Source: Paralithodes platypus (taxonomy: Eukaryota; Arthropoda; Malacostraca; Decapoda; Lithodidae). From it: a stretch of 64,000 bases of DNA. Position 1 is the first letter of the stretch. Each line of letters begins with the position of its first letter. Positions 22,446 to 33,146 of the stretch are shown here, in pieces. Position numbers and translations under genes: made by a program. Under the pieces are notes generated by a model. The model saw only the letters and a list, made by a program, of their open reading frames with translations, made no database searches and had not been told where the DNA came from. The stretch lies in contig CM064517.1 in NCBI GenBank assembly GCA_032716605.1, forward strand, positions 19,450,742-19,514,741, written 5' to 3'.

Positions 22446-24290
22446 AATAATAATAATAATAAGCATGTTACTTATTTCTCAAAAGCGCCAATTTTTCCGA
22501 AGAATTCACTAGCGCTCGGAAAGAGAAAGAAAAAAGAACAAAATCAATGCATCAAAAGAAGGCTTATATACAACACACATTTAACAATCACTAGCAGTGG
22601 CAAGACAGCCTAAACTCTATAGCCATCTGTCATGACACCTCTCTCAAGATCATAGCTTCTCTCAAAGAGAAAAGTCTTAAGTTGTCTCTTGAAGCATTCA
22701 ACAGAACTCCGTTGTCTCATGGACAGCGGCAACCTGTTATACAACCTCGGAGCCATGTAGGAGAATGACCTCTCAAAGAAAGAAGACTGCTGGAAAGCCC
22801 TTGGTTCATCAAGACGAAAAGGGTCATTGTCATGACGCACAACTACACCATGGTGTGCCGGTGGGCGCCTGAGCAGCTCCGCAAGGTACCTAGGCTCACC
22901 AAATTTGAGAACCTTAAAAGTCACCAAACACAACTTAAATTCTATTCTTGCTCTTACTGGCAGCCAGTGCAGTTCTATGTGAAGAGATGTAGTAGGAGTT
23001 CTAGGTGGAACACCAAAAATGAGTCTTGCGGCCCTGTTAAGAACAGACTGAACTTTCTTTAAAATATAATTTGGAAGACCCACCAACAGGGCATTGCAAT
23101 AATCAACACGAGAGAAGACCAATGAGTGAACCAACGTCAGGAGGCAACGTCTGGTTATAAACGGCTTCACCAAATAGAGATTTCTGATGTGCAAGTAACA
23201 ACTTTTAACTATCTGGTTTACATGCTCTTTGAAATCTAATCGGGAGTTCACATATACACCTAGATTTCGAACAGAGTTGGCCGGTCGCAGCTGAGATCCA
23301 CCCACATTGATGGAGAGGGCACCTACTATATCATCAGCTCTTCTATTTCCTCGGATGATGAGAATATCAGTTTTACCATCATTTAGTTTAAGTTTTCTCG
23401 CTCTCATCCACTTCTTGATGTCAGACATCAACAATTCCATCTTACTCCGTATATCAACTATATTTGTGATTCTCACATAAATCTGGGTGTCATCTGCATA
23501 AAAGTGAAAGGTGACATTATGTGCACGAAGCAGAAGAGACAAACTGCTGATATAAATTATAAATAGGATAGGACCTAAAACTGATCCCTGCGGAACACCA
23601 TACTGCAGGGGTGTCGAGTCCGAGACCATTTGATTTACCATCACACTCTGGGATCTACCTGACAAGTACGACCCAAGAAGCAAGAGAGCGGAGTCACGCA
23701 CACCACAATCATAAAGATCACTCAATAACAACTCGTGATCCACTGTGTCAAAGGCCGCAGAGAGATCAAGCAAGACCAATAGTGAGGCCACACCATTGCA
23801 AATGTTCTCAACTAGATCATTATGTACTCTAGTCAATGCTGTTTCAGTTGAATGATGCTGTCAGTAAGCAGACTGAAAAATTGGGATAGTTTCATTCTGC
23901 TGAAGTAGTGGTTGTAATTGGTCAAGTATTGCACGCTCTAATATCTTTGATATGAAGGACAGGTTGGAGACAGGACGATAGTTCAACATGTTCTCAAGTC
24001 CAGGTTTCTTTAGAGTAGGTCGGAGTAGTGCATGCTTTTCAGAATGTGGGAAGCTACCTTCAGAGAAGCACTTATTAATTATTTTGGAAATAAACTCAAC
24101 TGTGTGATCATAAGACTCTTGGTAGCTTGGAAACATTTATGGGATCCAACGGCAATGTTTTATTGAGGTTTCTTATGTAGGATGAGATCATGTCCACCTC
24201 TACTGAGTGAAAGGATGAGAGGACATTATTAGGAATGTGTCGGGGTTGGAGTACAACTGAAAGTTCTTCACCAACAGAAGCATCATCCAT
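22446..24290 (-). pseudogene. L2/CR1-superfamily LINE, long RT ORF
   Basis: The 408-codon frame 23836-22610 carries LLVLLDLSAAFDTVDH, GVPQGSVLGPILF, the catalytic FYADDTQIYV and a C-terminus with HWLPVRARIEFK. Upstream, 24136-23861 in the same frame adds NYRPVSNLSFISKILERA. The only break is TGA in the SAY-x-HHSTETAL block, where related proteins usually have Arg, fitting a CGA to TGA change. A frameshift near 24130 separates DPINVSKLP. The 3' end is a (TAA)n-type repeat at 22446-22463, typical of this group. 5'-truncated; the endonuclease is absent. Confidence 0.85.
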
Positions 24291-24563
24291 TTATATTTTG
24301 CAACTTTTTCACACACTACAGAGAATGTTTTGGCTATATATAGATATGTAGGGGTAATTTCTTATCACACTCTATTGAGCGTGCAATGTATAGTGTTTTC
24401 AGAGGTCGTCCCCCCCCCCCCCACCCCAACAATCTAAAAAAAAAAAATCTGTATTTACTATAATTTTACAAATACAGTACTACACTTTTATTACTACTAC
24501 CAATAAAACCTTTCTGACCTCTTCTTCAGCACATAGTAGACCTGTAACACTACAGGGAGGTGT

Positions 24564-24750
24564 GGTGGAGTGGTCTTGCCACTGGCCTGGTAATCCAAAG
24601 GTCCCGGGTTCAAATCCCGATGTATCAATGGGAAGATATTATTGGGATGGAATTTGTGCTGTACCTAGTATCAGTGCATTACCACAAGCCCACCGAAACG
24701 TCAATAAAATACCCTCATTGTTCCCTGATTAAATAGCACTGTATGAATAT
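24564..24750 (+). repeat. tRNA-derived SINE (SINE-C)
   Basis: Starts with a tRNA-like head: A box TGGTGGAGTGG and a perfect B box GGTTCAAATCC 45 bases later. The anticodon stem does not pair cleanly, so this is not a functional tRNA gene. A non-tRNA body of about 110 bases follows. 24291-24563 before it holds only low-complexity DNA, including a C12 run. Confidence 0.6.
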
Positions 24751-24774
24751 TCCCATATTCAAAATATGCTATAG

Positions 24775-25105
24775 GGGTGCAATGCCTGGCGAGTTATCTG
24801 CTCAACAGGTGGCATTGTGTGTGTGTAAGTGTGAGAGTCCGAGTGTAGGGGGTGAGACAGTGAAGCACGGGAACGAGGTGGCTTCAGAGATGGGGTCGTT
24901 TCGGGCCATGAGTGAGCACCGTGCCTCATGTGAAGGCAAGATGGCAGGTGCTCGTTGTGCTCTACGTGCTTTACATGTCTCACTCCCTAGACTGGAACAA
25001 GACCTCACGGGCTTCACTGTTCATTGTAAAGTGGTGAATGTTAAGGCTCTCAGCCTATGCCCGAGAGGTAGTAAGTTGGAATATAGAAGTAAAAAAAAAA
25101 AAAAT
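24775..25105 (+). repeat. SINE-B copy, longer than the 3.3-kb copy
   Basis: Matches 3259-3512 in its central and 3' parts and ends in an A13 run. It has about 60 extra internal bases ('atgtgaaggcaagatggc'). The 3' boundary is precise, the 5' one is not. Confidence 0.65.
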
Positions 25106-25424
25106 ACTAACAATAATAACAATACAGTATATACTGTACTGTTATAATTCTGTCACTGACCTCTTCTTCAGCACACAGTAGACCTCTCATACTCTCCAGC
25201 TTCATAGTGTACAGGATAGACAGCTCTCGGTGGTGACTGTTGTTTTGGTGAGATTTGAACGTCTGGAAAACAGGACACACTATATAATAGAGGTATAGTA
25301 AACTCCCACTAAAGAAAACTAAAAAAAAACATCAGTACTGTACTGTACTGTACTGTACTATATGCTGTCCTCAGTGACTTTTTCACTTCTTGACTAACTT
25401 TATTTTGTTTAGGATAGACTACAA

Positions 25425-25641
25425 CATAGACTACAGTAGATCTGGACTGGACACAAAAATGGAAGTTTGCAGTAAGGGACCCAAAGTCGGAGAACGAACC
25501 CCCAAGTTTGAGCCTCGAAACCGCTAAAATTTGATATTTTCGCGGTATCGAGGTTCGAACTTGGGTGTTCGTTCTCCGATTTTGGGTCCCTTACTGCAAA
25601 GTTCCATTTTCGTGTCCAGTCCAGATCTACAGTAGTCTATG
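25425..25641. mobile_element. 217-bp palindromic element
   Basis: Two ~100-base arms are near-perfect reverse complements around a ~17-base AT centre: the outer 30 bases match at 29 of 30. It would extrude as a hairpin or cruciform. Non-coding. No clear target duplication. A (TACTG)n microsatellite lies just upstream at 25335-25360. Confidence 0.8.
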
Positions 25642-25699
25642 ATTACAATCAAAGTTTTGTTTTATCTTTCTATGACTTGTGGCCCATTATTTTCTACCA

Positions 25700-26142
25700 C
25701 TCCTACACATGTGTCCCCCCCCCCCCCCCTTCTCAATTATCAGTTTATTTTCTCTATTATTCCCAATATTTATAGAGTATTTTCATGGAAGGACAGGTGG
25801 GAGAGAGGGAGGAGGGTGGAGGAGTGTAACTCCGACGCTCCAAGCCAGTCTGAAAGCTCCCCTGGCCTCTCAGTGCAATGCAAGACACGAGAGTGAGGGT
25901 GTTAGTCTCTCACTGCTCAAGGCCAAATTACGACCGCGGGGCTAAAATATACAATTTTCACCAGCCAATTGCTGTTACCACTTGTTTTATTGCTTTCCCA
26001 TGTTCATATTAAAAGGAAAATAGGCGCATATGGATACGTATTAATTATATATATGGTAAATTAACGATTTTAGTGAGGAATGAATCAGAATACCTTCGCA
26101 TGGGGGAATGGTGTATACTACAGGGGCTTAGCGCTTTACGAG
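25700..26142. mobile_element. TTAA element, family B, partial
   Basis: Reverse-oriented relative of 17875-18505: shared blocks are 'ttctcaattatcag' and 'aaaataggcgcatatgga'. The right end is GCGCTTTACGAG before TTAA 26143-26146, which interrupts the L2 fragment. The left boundary cannot be set. Confidence 0.6.
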
Positions 26143-26146
26143 TTAA

Positions 26147-26639
26147 TAGATAATTAGCAAGATCAATCCATAGTGCATTACAATAATCGATATGAAAGAA
26201 AATCATGTTGTGAACCAATGTCAAAAGACATGATCTGACCAGAAACTGTCTCACAGAGCATAGATTTCTGATGAGAAGGTAGCATATCTTGACCACTCTA
26301 TTAATATGTTCGGCGTAGTTAAATTTGGGGTCAAAATATGCTCCCAAATTTCAAACAGAACCAACTGGGCGAAGCTGTGCTTCGCTGATGTCAAGAGTCA
26401 GGGCATTCTCAGCATCATTGACCCTTCTATTTCCTCTAATAACAATGATCTCAGTTTTGCTATCGTTCAACTTAAGTCTCCTCTTAGGCATGCAAATCTT
26501 GATGTCACGCAGCAAGGATTCTATATTGTTCTTTGTATCATCAATATCTGTTATCTTGACATATAGTTAAGTATCATCAGCATAAAAGTGTTAGTCAACA
26601 CTGTATGCGTCCAGCAGAAATGATAAGCCACTAGTGTAA
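26147..26639 (-). pseudogene. L2-like LINE fragment
   Basis: The minus strand gives the region after the RT core that corresponds to 23400-23080 (GNRR, NLGAYFDPKFNYAEHI, LVHNMIFFHIDYCNAL). Many stops. Interrupted at 26648 by the AAC-LINE; the upstream part continues at 27609. Confidence 0.75.
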
Positions 26640-26648
26640 ACTGTAAAC

Positions 26649-27553
26649 TCACCCAAAATCCTAGGAGTAACATATGATACTCTAATGACATTCAAACAGC
26701 ATACCACAAACATGAAAAATAAACTGACACCCAGACTTAACGCCCTCAGGTCACTTGCCCACACAAAATTTGGACACAACAAAGAAACCACCACCAAAGT
26801 TTACAAACAATACATAAGATCAGTGATGGAATATGCAAGCCCTGCCAAGCTTCTAACCTAGCTGAAACACATCACAAGACCTTACAGACTATTCAAAATA
26901 AAGCCCTAAAAATCATCACAGGCTGCACAGCTACTACACTTACATCAAGAAACCAAAGTCCTCAAAGTCAAGGACCATCTGGACATGAGAGGCACTCAAT
27001 TCCTGGCTGCAGCCTCCACAAACCAACACCACCCACTACACTACATGGCAACACACCCACAGACACCAAGAAATATCAAAACAACACCCAGCACACGGTA
27101 TCACACACCAATACTGTCTTCTCCACCTCCCTGCCCACCCCAAACCAGCTTCCAGAAACACATCCATACTCATATCTCTCGCCGCTCCATCCAATCACTC
27201 GTAGACAACATACAGCTGCAGGCACAACCTCCTGAAATCCATCCTTCTGAATCCTCCCTTCCTCGCGAGGACAGAGTCCACCTAGCCAGGCTGAGATGCG
27301 GGTACCAACCAGCTCTTCTGAGCTATCAGAAGAGACTGGATAACTCCATCGTCGACACCTGTCCACTGTCCAGGATGTAACACAGTACCCCATACCAATA
27401 AACACATCATAGAAGACTGCATTTCACACACTTACGCCAACAACACAATCTACACTCCTTGAGAGCTCTGTGGGAAAGCCCAACCATGGCCATGGCCTTC
27501 CTTAGGGACTCAGGGCTGTTCGGCCAGGCAGCTTACGGAATGACAACAATAAC
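26649..27553 (+). mobile_element. AAC-LINE copy, 5'-truncated
   Basis: Homologous to 10780-11690, with small deletions that break the frame; the C-terminal RGTQFLAAAS...HLARLRCG part is open. Target duplication ACTGTAAAC (26640-26648 and 27555-27563). The 3' end carries the same tail as SINE-A. Inserted in the L2 fragment. Confidence 0.85.
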
Positions 27554-27563
27554 AACTGTAAAC

Positions 27564-27598
27564 TGGCTGTTCGGCCAGGCAGCTTAGGGAACGACAAC
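27564..27598 (+). repeat. Tail-only repeat of the AAC-LINE/SINE-A 3' end
   Basis: A 35-bp piece containing only GGCTGTTCGGCCAGGCAGC, the GGGAACGACAAC tail and little else, flanked again by ACTGTAAAC (27599-27608 region). Either an extremely truncated retroposition at the same site or a slippage duplication. Confidence 0.65.
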
Positions 27599-27608
27599 AA
27601 CTGTAAAC

Positions 27609-27922
27609 AGAACAGGGCCCAGAACTGATCCCTGAGGTACTCCACATTAAAGTAGAGTTGAATTTAAGGCAGTGTGATTGATTACCACACACTGAGATCT
27701 GCCAGACAAGTAGGGTCTAAGAAGCCGAAGTCTGTGGGGGTTCTGCTAGTTAATTTACTGAGTTTAATTGACCCAACTCTGTCTCAGCCAAGCACAGCTT
27801 AGCATATACCCTCCACAACTTTACTTATTTGATAGAACCATACCTATTATTAGTCAGACCTATTATACCAGACCGAAAGACTAACCCAGATTGCTATTAA
27901 GCATGACTCCAAGCTATAATAC
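27609..27922 (-). pseudogene. L2-like LINE fragment, RT core side
   Basis: Resumes the L2 sequence interrupted at 26648: it matches the 23560-23690 area around GVPQGS and the preceding strands. Heavily decayed after about 27760. Confidence 0.6.
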
Positions 27923-27926
27923 TTAA

Positions 27927-29016
27927 CCCCTACTGTACCGTAGGGTACAGTAATAAAAGTCTCCCCCCCCCCCCCCCCAGTCCCAAGCATTGTGGCCAAA
28001 ATGGCAAGATAGAACAACCTCCCACCTCAAAAGATGAAGGCATTCTGGCTCTCCCAGCCTGCAGAAGGATGGATATAAGCTGAGAAGTGTTGCCAACTCT
28101 AGAGCAGTGTTCAAATGGTCGTGGTACCAGGCACTGCCTGATACTGGCAGTTACATACATACATAAAATTTTAAGACTGAGTGCTCCACACATACATGCA
28201 GTTTCAGTCTCTTGTCCTAATGGCGGCGTTCCAGGCAACCCTGTTAAGGGCTGCTTCACTTGTCAAGTTTTGGGATTTGAGATCGGCACGTATAGTCCGA
28301 TCTCAGGTCTTCCTCGGTCCACCCCTTGGTGCAGCTCCCTCCACAATCACAGACCTGCATTTTTTCACCCAATTTTGTTCTTCCATTCTCTCCACATGTC
28401 CATACCATCCCAGTCTACTTGTACGCATCACCTCGCTAATACTCCTTATACCTAAACGTCTCCTCAGCTCAACATTTGTTATTCTATCCTGTAGCCTGGC
28501 CCCACACATCCATTTCACCATTCTCGTCTCATTACGTTCCATTCTGTTGACATCCTCTACTTTAACGGCCCATGTTTCTGAGGTATACATCATTGCACTT
28601 CTAACATATGAGGCAGGGGGAGAGGCATTCTTTTCATGGTCAGGATTGGCATCAGTTCTCTGAACTTCCCCCAGCCACATCTAATTCTAGCGACAGTGGC
28701 AGCCTCGGCCCCACCACCGGCAGAGATGGTATCTCCTAGGTAACAAAATTTATTCACCAGCTCCAATGACTCATTTCCAAAATTCACAGCCACAGGATCA
28801 TCACTTAACACAAGCTCGCCTTTGCACACTACGCACTCAAATTTCTCTATTTCTGACTTATCTTTCGGCAGGGGTCCCTTTATTCTACTACAGCGCTTAT
28901 TCCCATGGTGCACCCAGTTACATGGAAAGTACATTACTGACGGCTCCCTGCCGTCGCTGGGACTGGGGAGTGATTTATCTACTGACGGCTCCCTGCCGTC
29001 GCTGGTACAGAAGGGG
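27927..29016. mobile_element. TTAA element, family C, with RTE-P inside
   Basis: TTAA at 27923-27926 and 29017-29020. Begins CCCCTACTGTACCGTAGG like 14350-14666, and ends with the same doubled ACTGACGGCT module. Element DNA is 27927-28156 and 28916-29016. The rest is an RTE-P insertion. A C17-type run lies at about 27964. Confidence 0.8.
28157..28915 (-). pseudogene. RTE-P LINE, 5'-truncated
   Basis: Minus-strand C-terminal region with the second half of the zinc-finger insert (ECVVCKGELV, about 28835), FCYLGDTISAGGGAEAATVAR and GWYGHVERM. An (ATGT)n tail lies at the 3' end. The target duplication AGTTACAT at 28149-28156 and 28916-28923 confirms insertion into the family C element. Confidence 0.85.
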
Positions 29017-29179
29017 TTAACCTGATCTTACAGCTAATCCAGAACCTTGCCAAACACTTCTTGCACATACAGTACATATACTTACAGTAAGGTTTTTGTA
29101 GTCCTTTTCACAAACAATGCAGGGATAACTTGATAGCTCGATATTATCCTGGGGGTTATAATAAAAATATATTAATCAT

Positions 29180-29365
29180 GGAATTATAAGTAAAACTTGA
29201 AAAATAAACAAACCAAAACTGGGACGACACAAGATAAACGCAAAGGAACTAATCAAAATGGCTATGTGGAAATAACGCTTAATAAAATCAAATTTGAAAT
29301 AAAAGAACACAATCCACCACATAGGGTGTACATCACTACATGCGCAAGTATACAATACAAGATAA
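29180..29365 (-). repeat. Naiad-associated repeat fragment
   Basis: Reverse complement of the block at about 35035-35190 ('tggtttgtttattttgcaag', 'ccacatag', 'tatgtggtggattgtgttc'). The same block recurs at 38332, 44183 and 63305. See 34696-35210 for the reference copy. Confidence 0.7.
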
Positions 29366-29630
29366 TTTAAAGTTAACAAAGTTATCATAACAAGTGAACA
29401 TGGCTAAGAATGTATGGACTCCATAGAATTTCTATGGAGCAAGCGGCTCTTAAATGCTTGGAACACTTTAGACAAGTGACTTACATTATTACACTGGCTA
29501 TTATAGTGACTCCTATTCATATTATCTCCAACCCACCAATTAACTTATATATAAACCTAATTAATGAAATTAATGAAATTAATGAAATCAATGAAAAAAA
29601 ATAATACTGCACAGTGGTAGGCTACTTCAA

Positions 29631-29717
29631 GGATTCGAACTTAGGATGCTCACACCAAAATGTTGTGCAATGCATAAGTGTGTTGATTTTCGGTGTGAGC
29701 GTCCTGGGTTCGAATCC
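29631..29717. repeat. Hairpin of two inverted tRNA-like B-box arms
   Basis: Left arm 29631-29656 and right arm 29692-29717 are inverted repeats (23 of 26 match), and each contains a B-box motif (GGATTCGAAC; GGGTTCGAATCC). The loop is 35 bases. It does not form a tRNA. Just upstream at about 29555-29595 is a 9-bp tandem repeat (ATTAATGAA)n. Confidence 0.6.
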
Positions 29718-30660
29718 CCGGACTGCCACGTGTTTGTTAATTTCATTAATCGAGTTTAGGACTAAAGTTGGTTGGTGGAGAGAACATAATAATTACACTA
29801 TCAAGAAAGTTAAAGGGCATAGCTCATGGGGTCAGCTATCCTCATTATCATAAATATTAGTGTACAATATACCTCCTATGTGTAATAATTGTAGTCTGAG
29901 CTTCTTATAAATGTAAATAGAAATAAATTAGTGTTTTAGATGGTGGTGGCGAGAGGCATTTCCGAGCTTTCGTGACGTATATATTGGGGTACCATAGAAT
30001 AACACAATCGGTCAAAGAGTTTCAGGAGTCAGGTCACTGGCCACTATTTTGATTCTTAGTAGCTCTGATAAGTACTCCATGCTGTCAAAGCAGTTACAAA
30101 AATAGACAGATATTTGAAGAGAGGTATGAGTAATTGTATGAGCAGCATAAGCTTAATAATGATGTGTAGAAATAATGGCAAGCTATCAAATAATGCACTT
30201 TGAAATTGAAAATCAAGAGGGAATATTTTGATATGTTGGCCGTACACTATTTACAAACAGACCTTTTTACTGTTAAGGTCGGTACCATTAGTGTTGCCAT
30301 ATGGATTGAGCTGCCAATACGTATATATTTATGATTAACGAGACCAAAATACGAATAAGTGTATTGATAGATACTTTAGGATAGACAAATTTTACGCTCT
30401 TGTTATGTAAATATCAAAGCATGCCTTCACATCACTTCATCATGTACAAAAAATATCAGGTAAGTTATATATAGACAATATCAAAGCAGATTCAATTCCC
30501 GCGGTCAAGTCTCTCTATCACAAACATAAGAGAGAGGCGACAGGGTTTGCCATCAAGCTCCTAAAGCTAAGAATATCTTACATGGCTTTGTTTACTATTT
30601 TAGATCAAAATTTATGGCAAACCTAGGCAACTGTACAATATCAATCATGCATTAACATCC
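29718..30660. other. No gene recognised; possible Naiad 5' region
   Basis: AT-rich DNA before the Naiad coding region. The stretch 30470-30660 has a partly open plus-strand frame that could be the 5' part of the Naiad ORF, but stops interrupt it and no motif confirms this. Confidence 0.4.
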
Positions 30661-30668
30661 TGGATTGA

Positions 30669-31008
30669 CTTGCTCATGTGGTGGTGTGCACCCTGTGTGG
30701 TGGATTGTGTTCTTATATACAATATGTTGGAAAGACGGAGCAATGTTTAAGAGAAAGAGCCTACGGGCATAGATCAGGAATTAAGAACGGCATCGACTCC
30801 AAGATTCTTCTATATAAGCATTTTAACACAGATTGTACTAAATTTGATTGTAAATACAAAATTATAGAAATTGTTCAAAGTAATCAAAATGTTTTGGATA
30901 GATAAAATTATTGCATTGGAAAATTAATGACCATCTATCCATTTGGACTTAACAATCAAATAAAAAATGTAGGCAATATTTTGTATAAAGATTTATTAAA
31001 AAACGATT
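30669..31008 (+). pseudogene. Naiad Penelope-like element: GIY-YIG endonuclease
   Basis: Encodes a GIY-YIG type nuclease: YIQYVGKTEQCLRERAYGHR (about 30714-30772), then LLYKHFNTDC, and further on KLMTIYPFGLNN. In Penelope-like elements this domain cuts the target. Here it precedes the RT, the permuted order described for Naiads. One in-frame TAA (30903-30905) breaks it, and sequence on both sides stays in the same frame. The frame then runs straight into a TTAA (31009-31012) where a piggyBac-type element is inserted. Confidence 0.82.
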
Positions 31009-31012
31009 TTAA

Positions 31013-31450
31013 CCCGTCCAGCCCCGGCTAGTTTTGTAATGTTTGTTCACCAGAACCCGGCCGGTTTTCAAAAAATGGTTTTATTCCAGAAACAATAGCG
31101 AATGGGTTAGGAATGAAGGAAAAACCACGAAAAAACGCTCAAAAAGCTTAAAGAATGGTCCTACAGAGCCCCCGAAAACGTATTTTACAAGAGTAAAAAA
31201 TTGAAGGCAATTATCCCCAAAAAACAGGTTATTGCGCGCTCACGCGCACGCACGTGGACTTTGAGAGTTTTCAACCATCGGCACGGTTGCGTGGGATACG
31301 TACACAGTTCCCATACAAATCTGAGCCCTCTTGAGTGGCTACACCTGAGGTTACGGTCGGCGCAATTAGGGTGACGCGCCAGGCGCGTCTCTGGGGCTGT
31401 GCGTTACATACATCGCCGACGCGTCAGGCGCGTCGCTGGGGCTGTACGGG
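31013..31450. mobile_element. Short non-autonomous piggyBac element, 438 bp
   Basis: TTAA at 31009-31012 and 31451-31454. The left end CCCGTCCAGCCCCGGC and the right ~200 bases match the ends of the autonomous piggyBac at 50771-54525 (right-end landmarks 'ctctggggctgtgcgttaca' and 'gacgcgtc'). The transposase gene is absent. Excision leaving one TTAA would keep the Naiad frame. The first 18 or so codons of the plus-strand ORF starting at 31399 come from this element. Confidence 0.88.
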
Positions 31451-31454
31451 TTAA

Positions 31455-32503
31455 TAACCCATATTTTAACTTCCCTGTTTTAAACAGAAGACCTGGTAGA
31501 CACGGTAATAGAAGACTAAATACATTTAATAAAAAGAAAAACAGGTCTGATATTAAAATTATTGTTAATAATTTATATTCATTATATCAAAATTTCGGAA
31601 TTAAAAAATTAAAAGATTCATTGAAAGGCCTACAAAAGAAAAGTTTTGCTCCTTTTATAGAAAATATTCTAAACAATAAACATAATTTCACAAATAAATT
31701 TAAGAATATAGTCTTTGCTTTTATGGGATATATTAGAGCTAATTCTAAGAAATCCAAAGATAACCGTATTAAAGATAAAGTCATGTCCACTTTAAATTAT
31801 TCCTCTAAAATTTTAGACAAAATTAATGTTAACAGTCTTATTAATTCAAAGAAAGTTAAGTCCATGTTACCAGATGGTTGTAAAGATTTCAAACCATTAA
31901 TAGTGTATTCATATGAACGACCTGTTGGGTCTATTATTTGTAATTATAATAAAGTTTTAGGAAATCTTTCAGATAATGATATTTTCAATAATAATAAATG
32001 CGTGTGTGAAAGAGTCATGGATATGCCAGCTAGCAGAAGTGATGCACTAGCAAAGTTCATTTATAGTCCGATATGTCACATATTAACAGGTGATGTAGAA
32101 CTAGTTAAACATTTTGCAAACGACAAATTAGCGGAGCTATGTCGTAAAGGGTTTAAATTTAGAATAGGGAGTAATAAAGTAACATGGGACATAATTTTAA
32201 AAGATATTGTTTTTTCAGTCAATAAATTAAAAGATAAATTGTTAAAAATTGCGTGCTGCGATGCGAGAGAACTAGAAGCATGGTCTAAATTATTAATTAA
32301 GTTAATTAGAAATAAAATTTTCTCGCTTAAAAATGAATTTAATCTTTCAGATTTTATAGACTATAAAATTTATAATAAGCTTAAAGCTGATTTAATAAAT
32401 TTACATAAACATTTTGTAATCACTACAGTAGATAAAACCAGCAATAATTATAGCTTCACATGTAAGACATTTTATCTTGAAAACATGAAAAAAGAATTAG
32501 GTA
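31455..32503 (+). pseudogene. Naiad Penelope-like element: linker with CxC motif
   Basis: An open frame of about 350 codons with no stop joins the nuclease to the RT. It is Lys- and Asn-rich and holds NNKCVCERVMDMP near 32000, matching the CxC motif that characterises the short linker of N-terminal-endonuclease PLEs. It ends in KKELGI at TTAA 32504-32507. The frame continues in 33147-34422 if the intervening element is removed. Confidence 0.8.
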
Positions 32504-32507
32504 TTAA

Positions 32508-33142
32508 CCCGGCAAGCGCGATAGGCCTCACGGAAGGCTTCCTATAGGGAACGCGATAGGCCTCACGGAAGCAGGACCATAAAAAAAGACTTCCATAAAA
32601 AAAAAGGGCCTATCAAAACAAAGGAATTTGTCTCTAGGTGAGATAATTCCCCTCCAGTAACTCATCCATGTAAATCTCACCCACCCCCCTCCCCTCCTTA
32701 TTCCCCCCTCCCTCCCCTCCTCAATTATCACCTATTTTTCCTCTTATTATCATCATTTATCGGTTATTTTTCTCTCCCGCGATAATGTAGCACAAGTGGG
32801 TTGCATAAAGATCGTTATGCAAACACCCAGGACACCGGCACACACCGCCCCGCTCTCCTCAGTTGACTCCCAGACAGCGAGAGGGGAAGGCTGCCTGTCT
32901 CTCTCTCTCGCCTGAGATTATGACCGGGTGGCCAATATCTTCGTTTTTCACCACCCAAATGCTTTTCCCACTTATTTTAGCACTCTTGAAGGTTCATATA
33001 TACATCATATATGTAAAATAAAAGCATACCGAAAACAAATAATGGTTTATATTGTAAATATAACGAATTCTGTCAGAATCCAGGGCTAGAAATGCACAAA
33101 TAACTACCCTAGCACCTACTGTCATATCGCGCTTGTCAGGTT
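32508..33142. mobile_element. TTAA element, family B, 635 bp
   Basis: TTAA at 32504-32507 and 33143-33146. Inner ends share CAAGCGCGATA in inverted orientation. The interior matches 17875-18505 in reverse ('aattatcacctatttttcct', CT-rich block). Inserted in the Naiad ORF. Removal with one TTAA rejoins codons for GIKGN in frame. Confidence 0.82.
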
Positions 33143-33146
33143 TTAA

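Noticed and set aside
23611..23832. Plus-strand frame inside the L2 RT
   Set aside because: Shadow of the long minus-strand RT ORF.
24564..24640. Functional tRNA gene
   Set aside because: A and B boxes are good, but the anticodon and acceptor stems do not pair and a SINE body follows.
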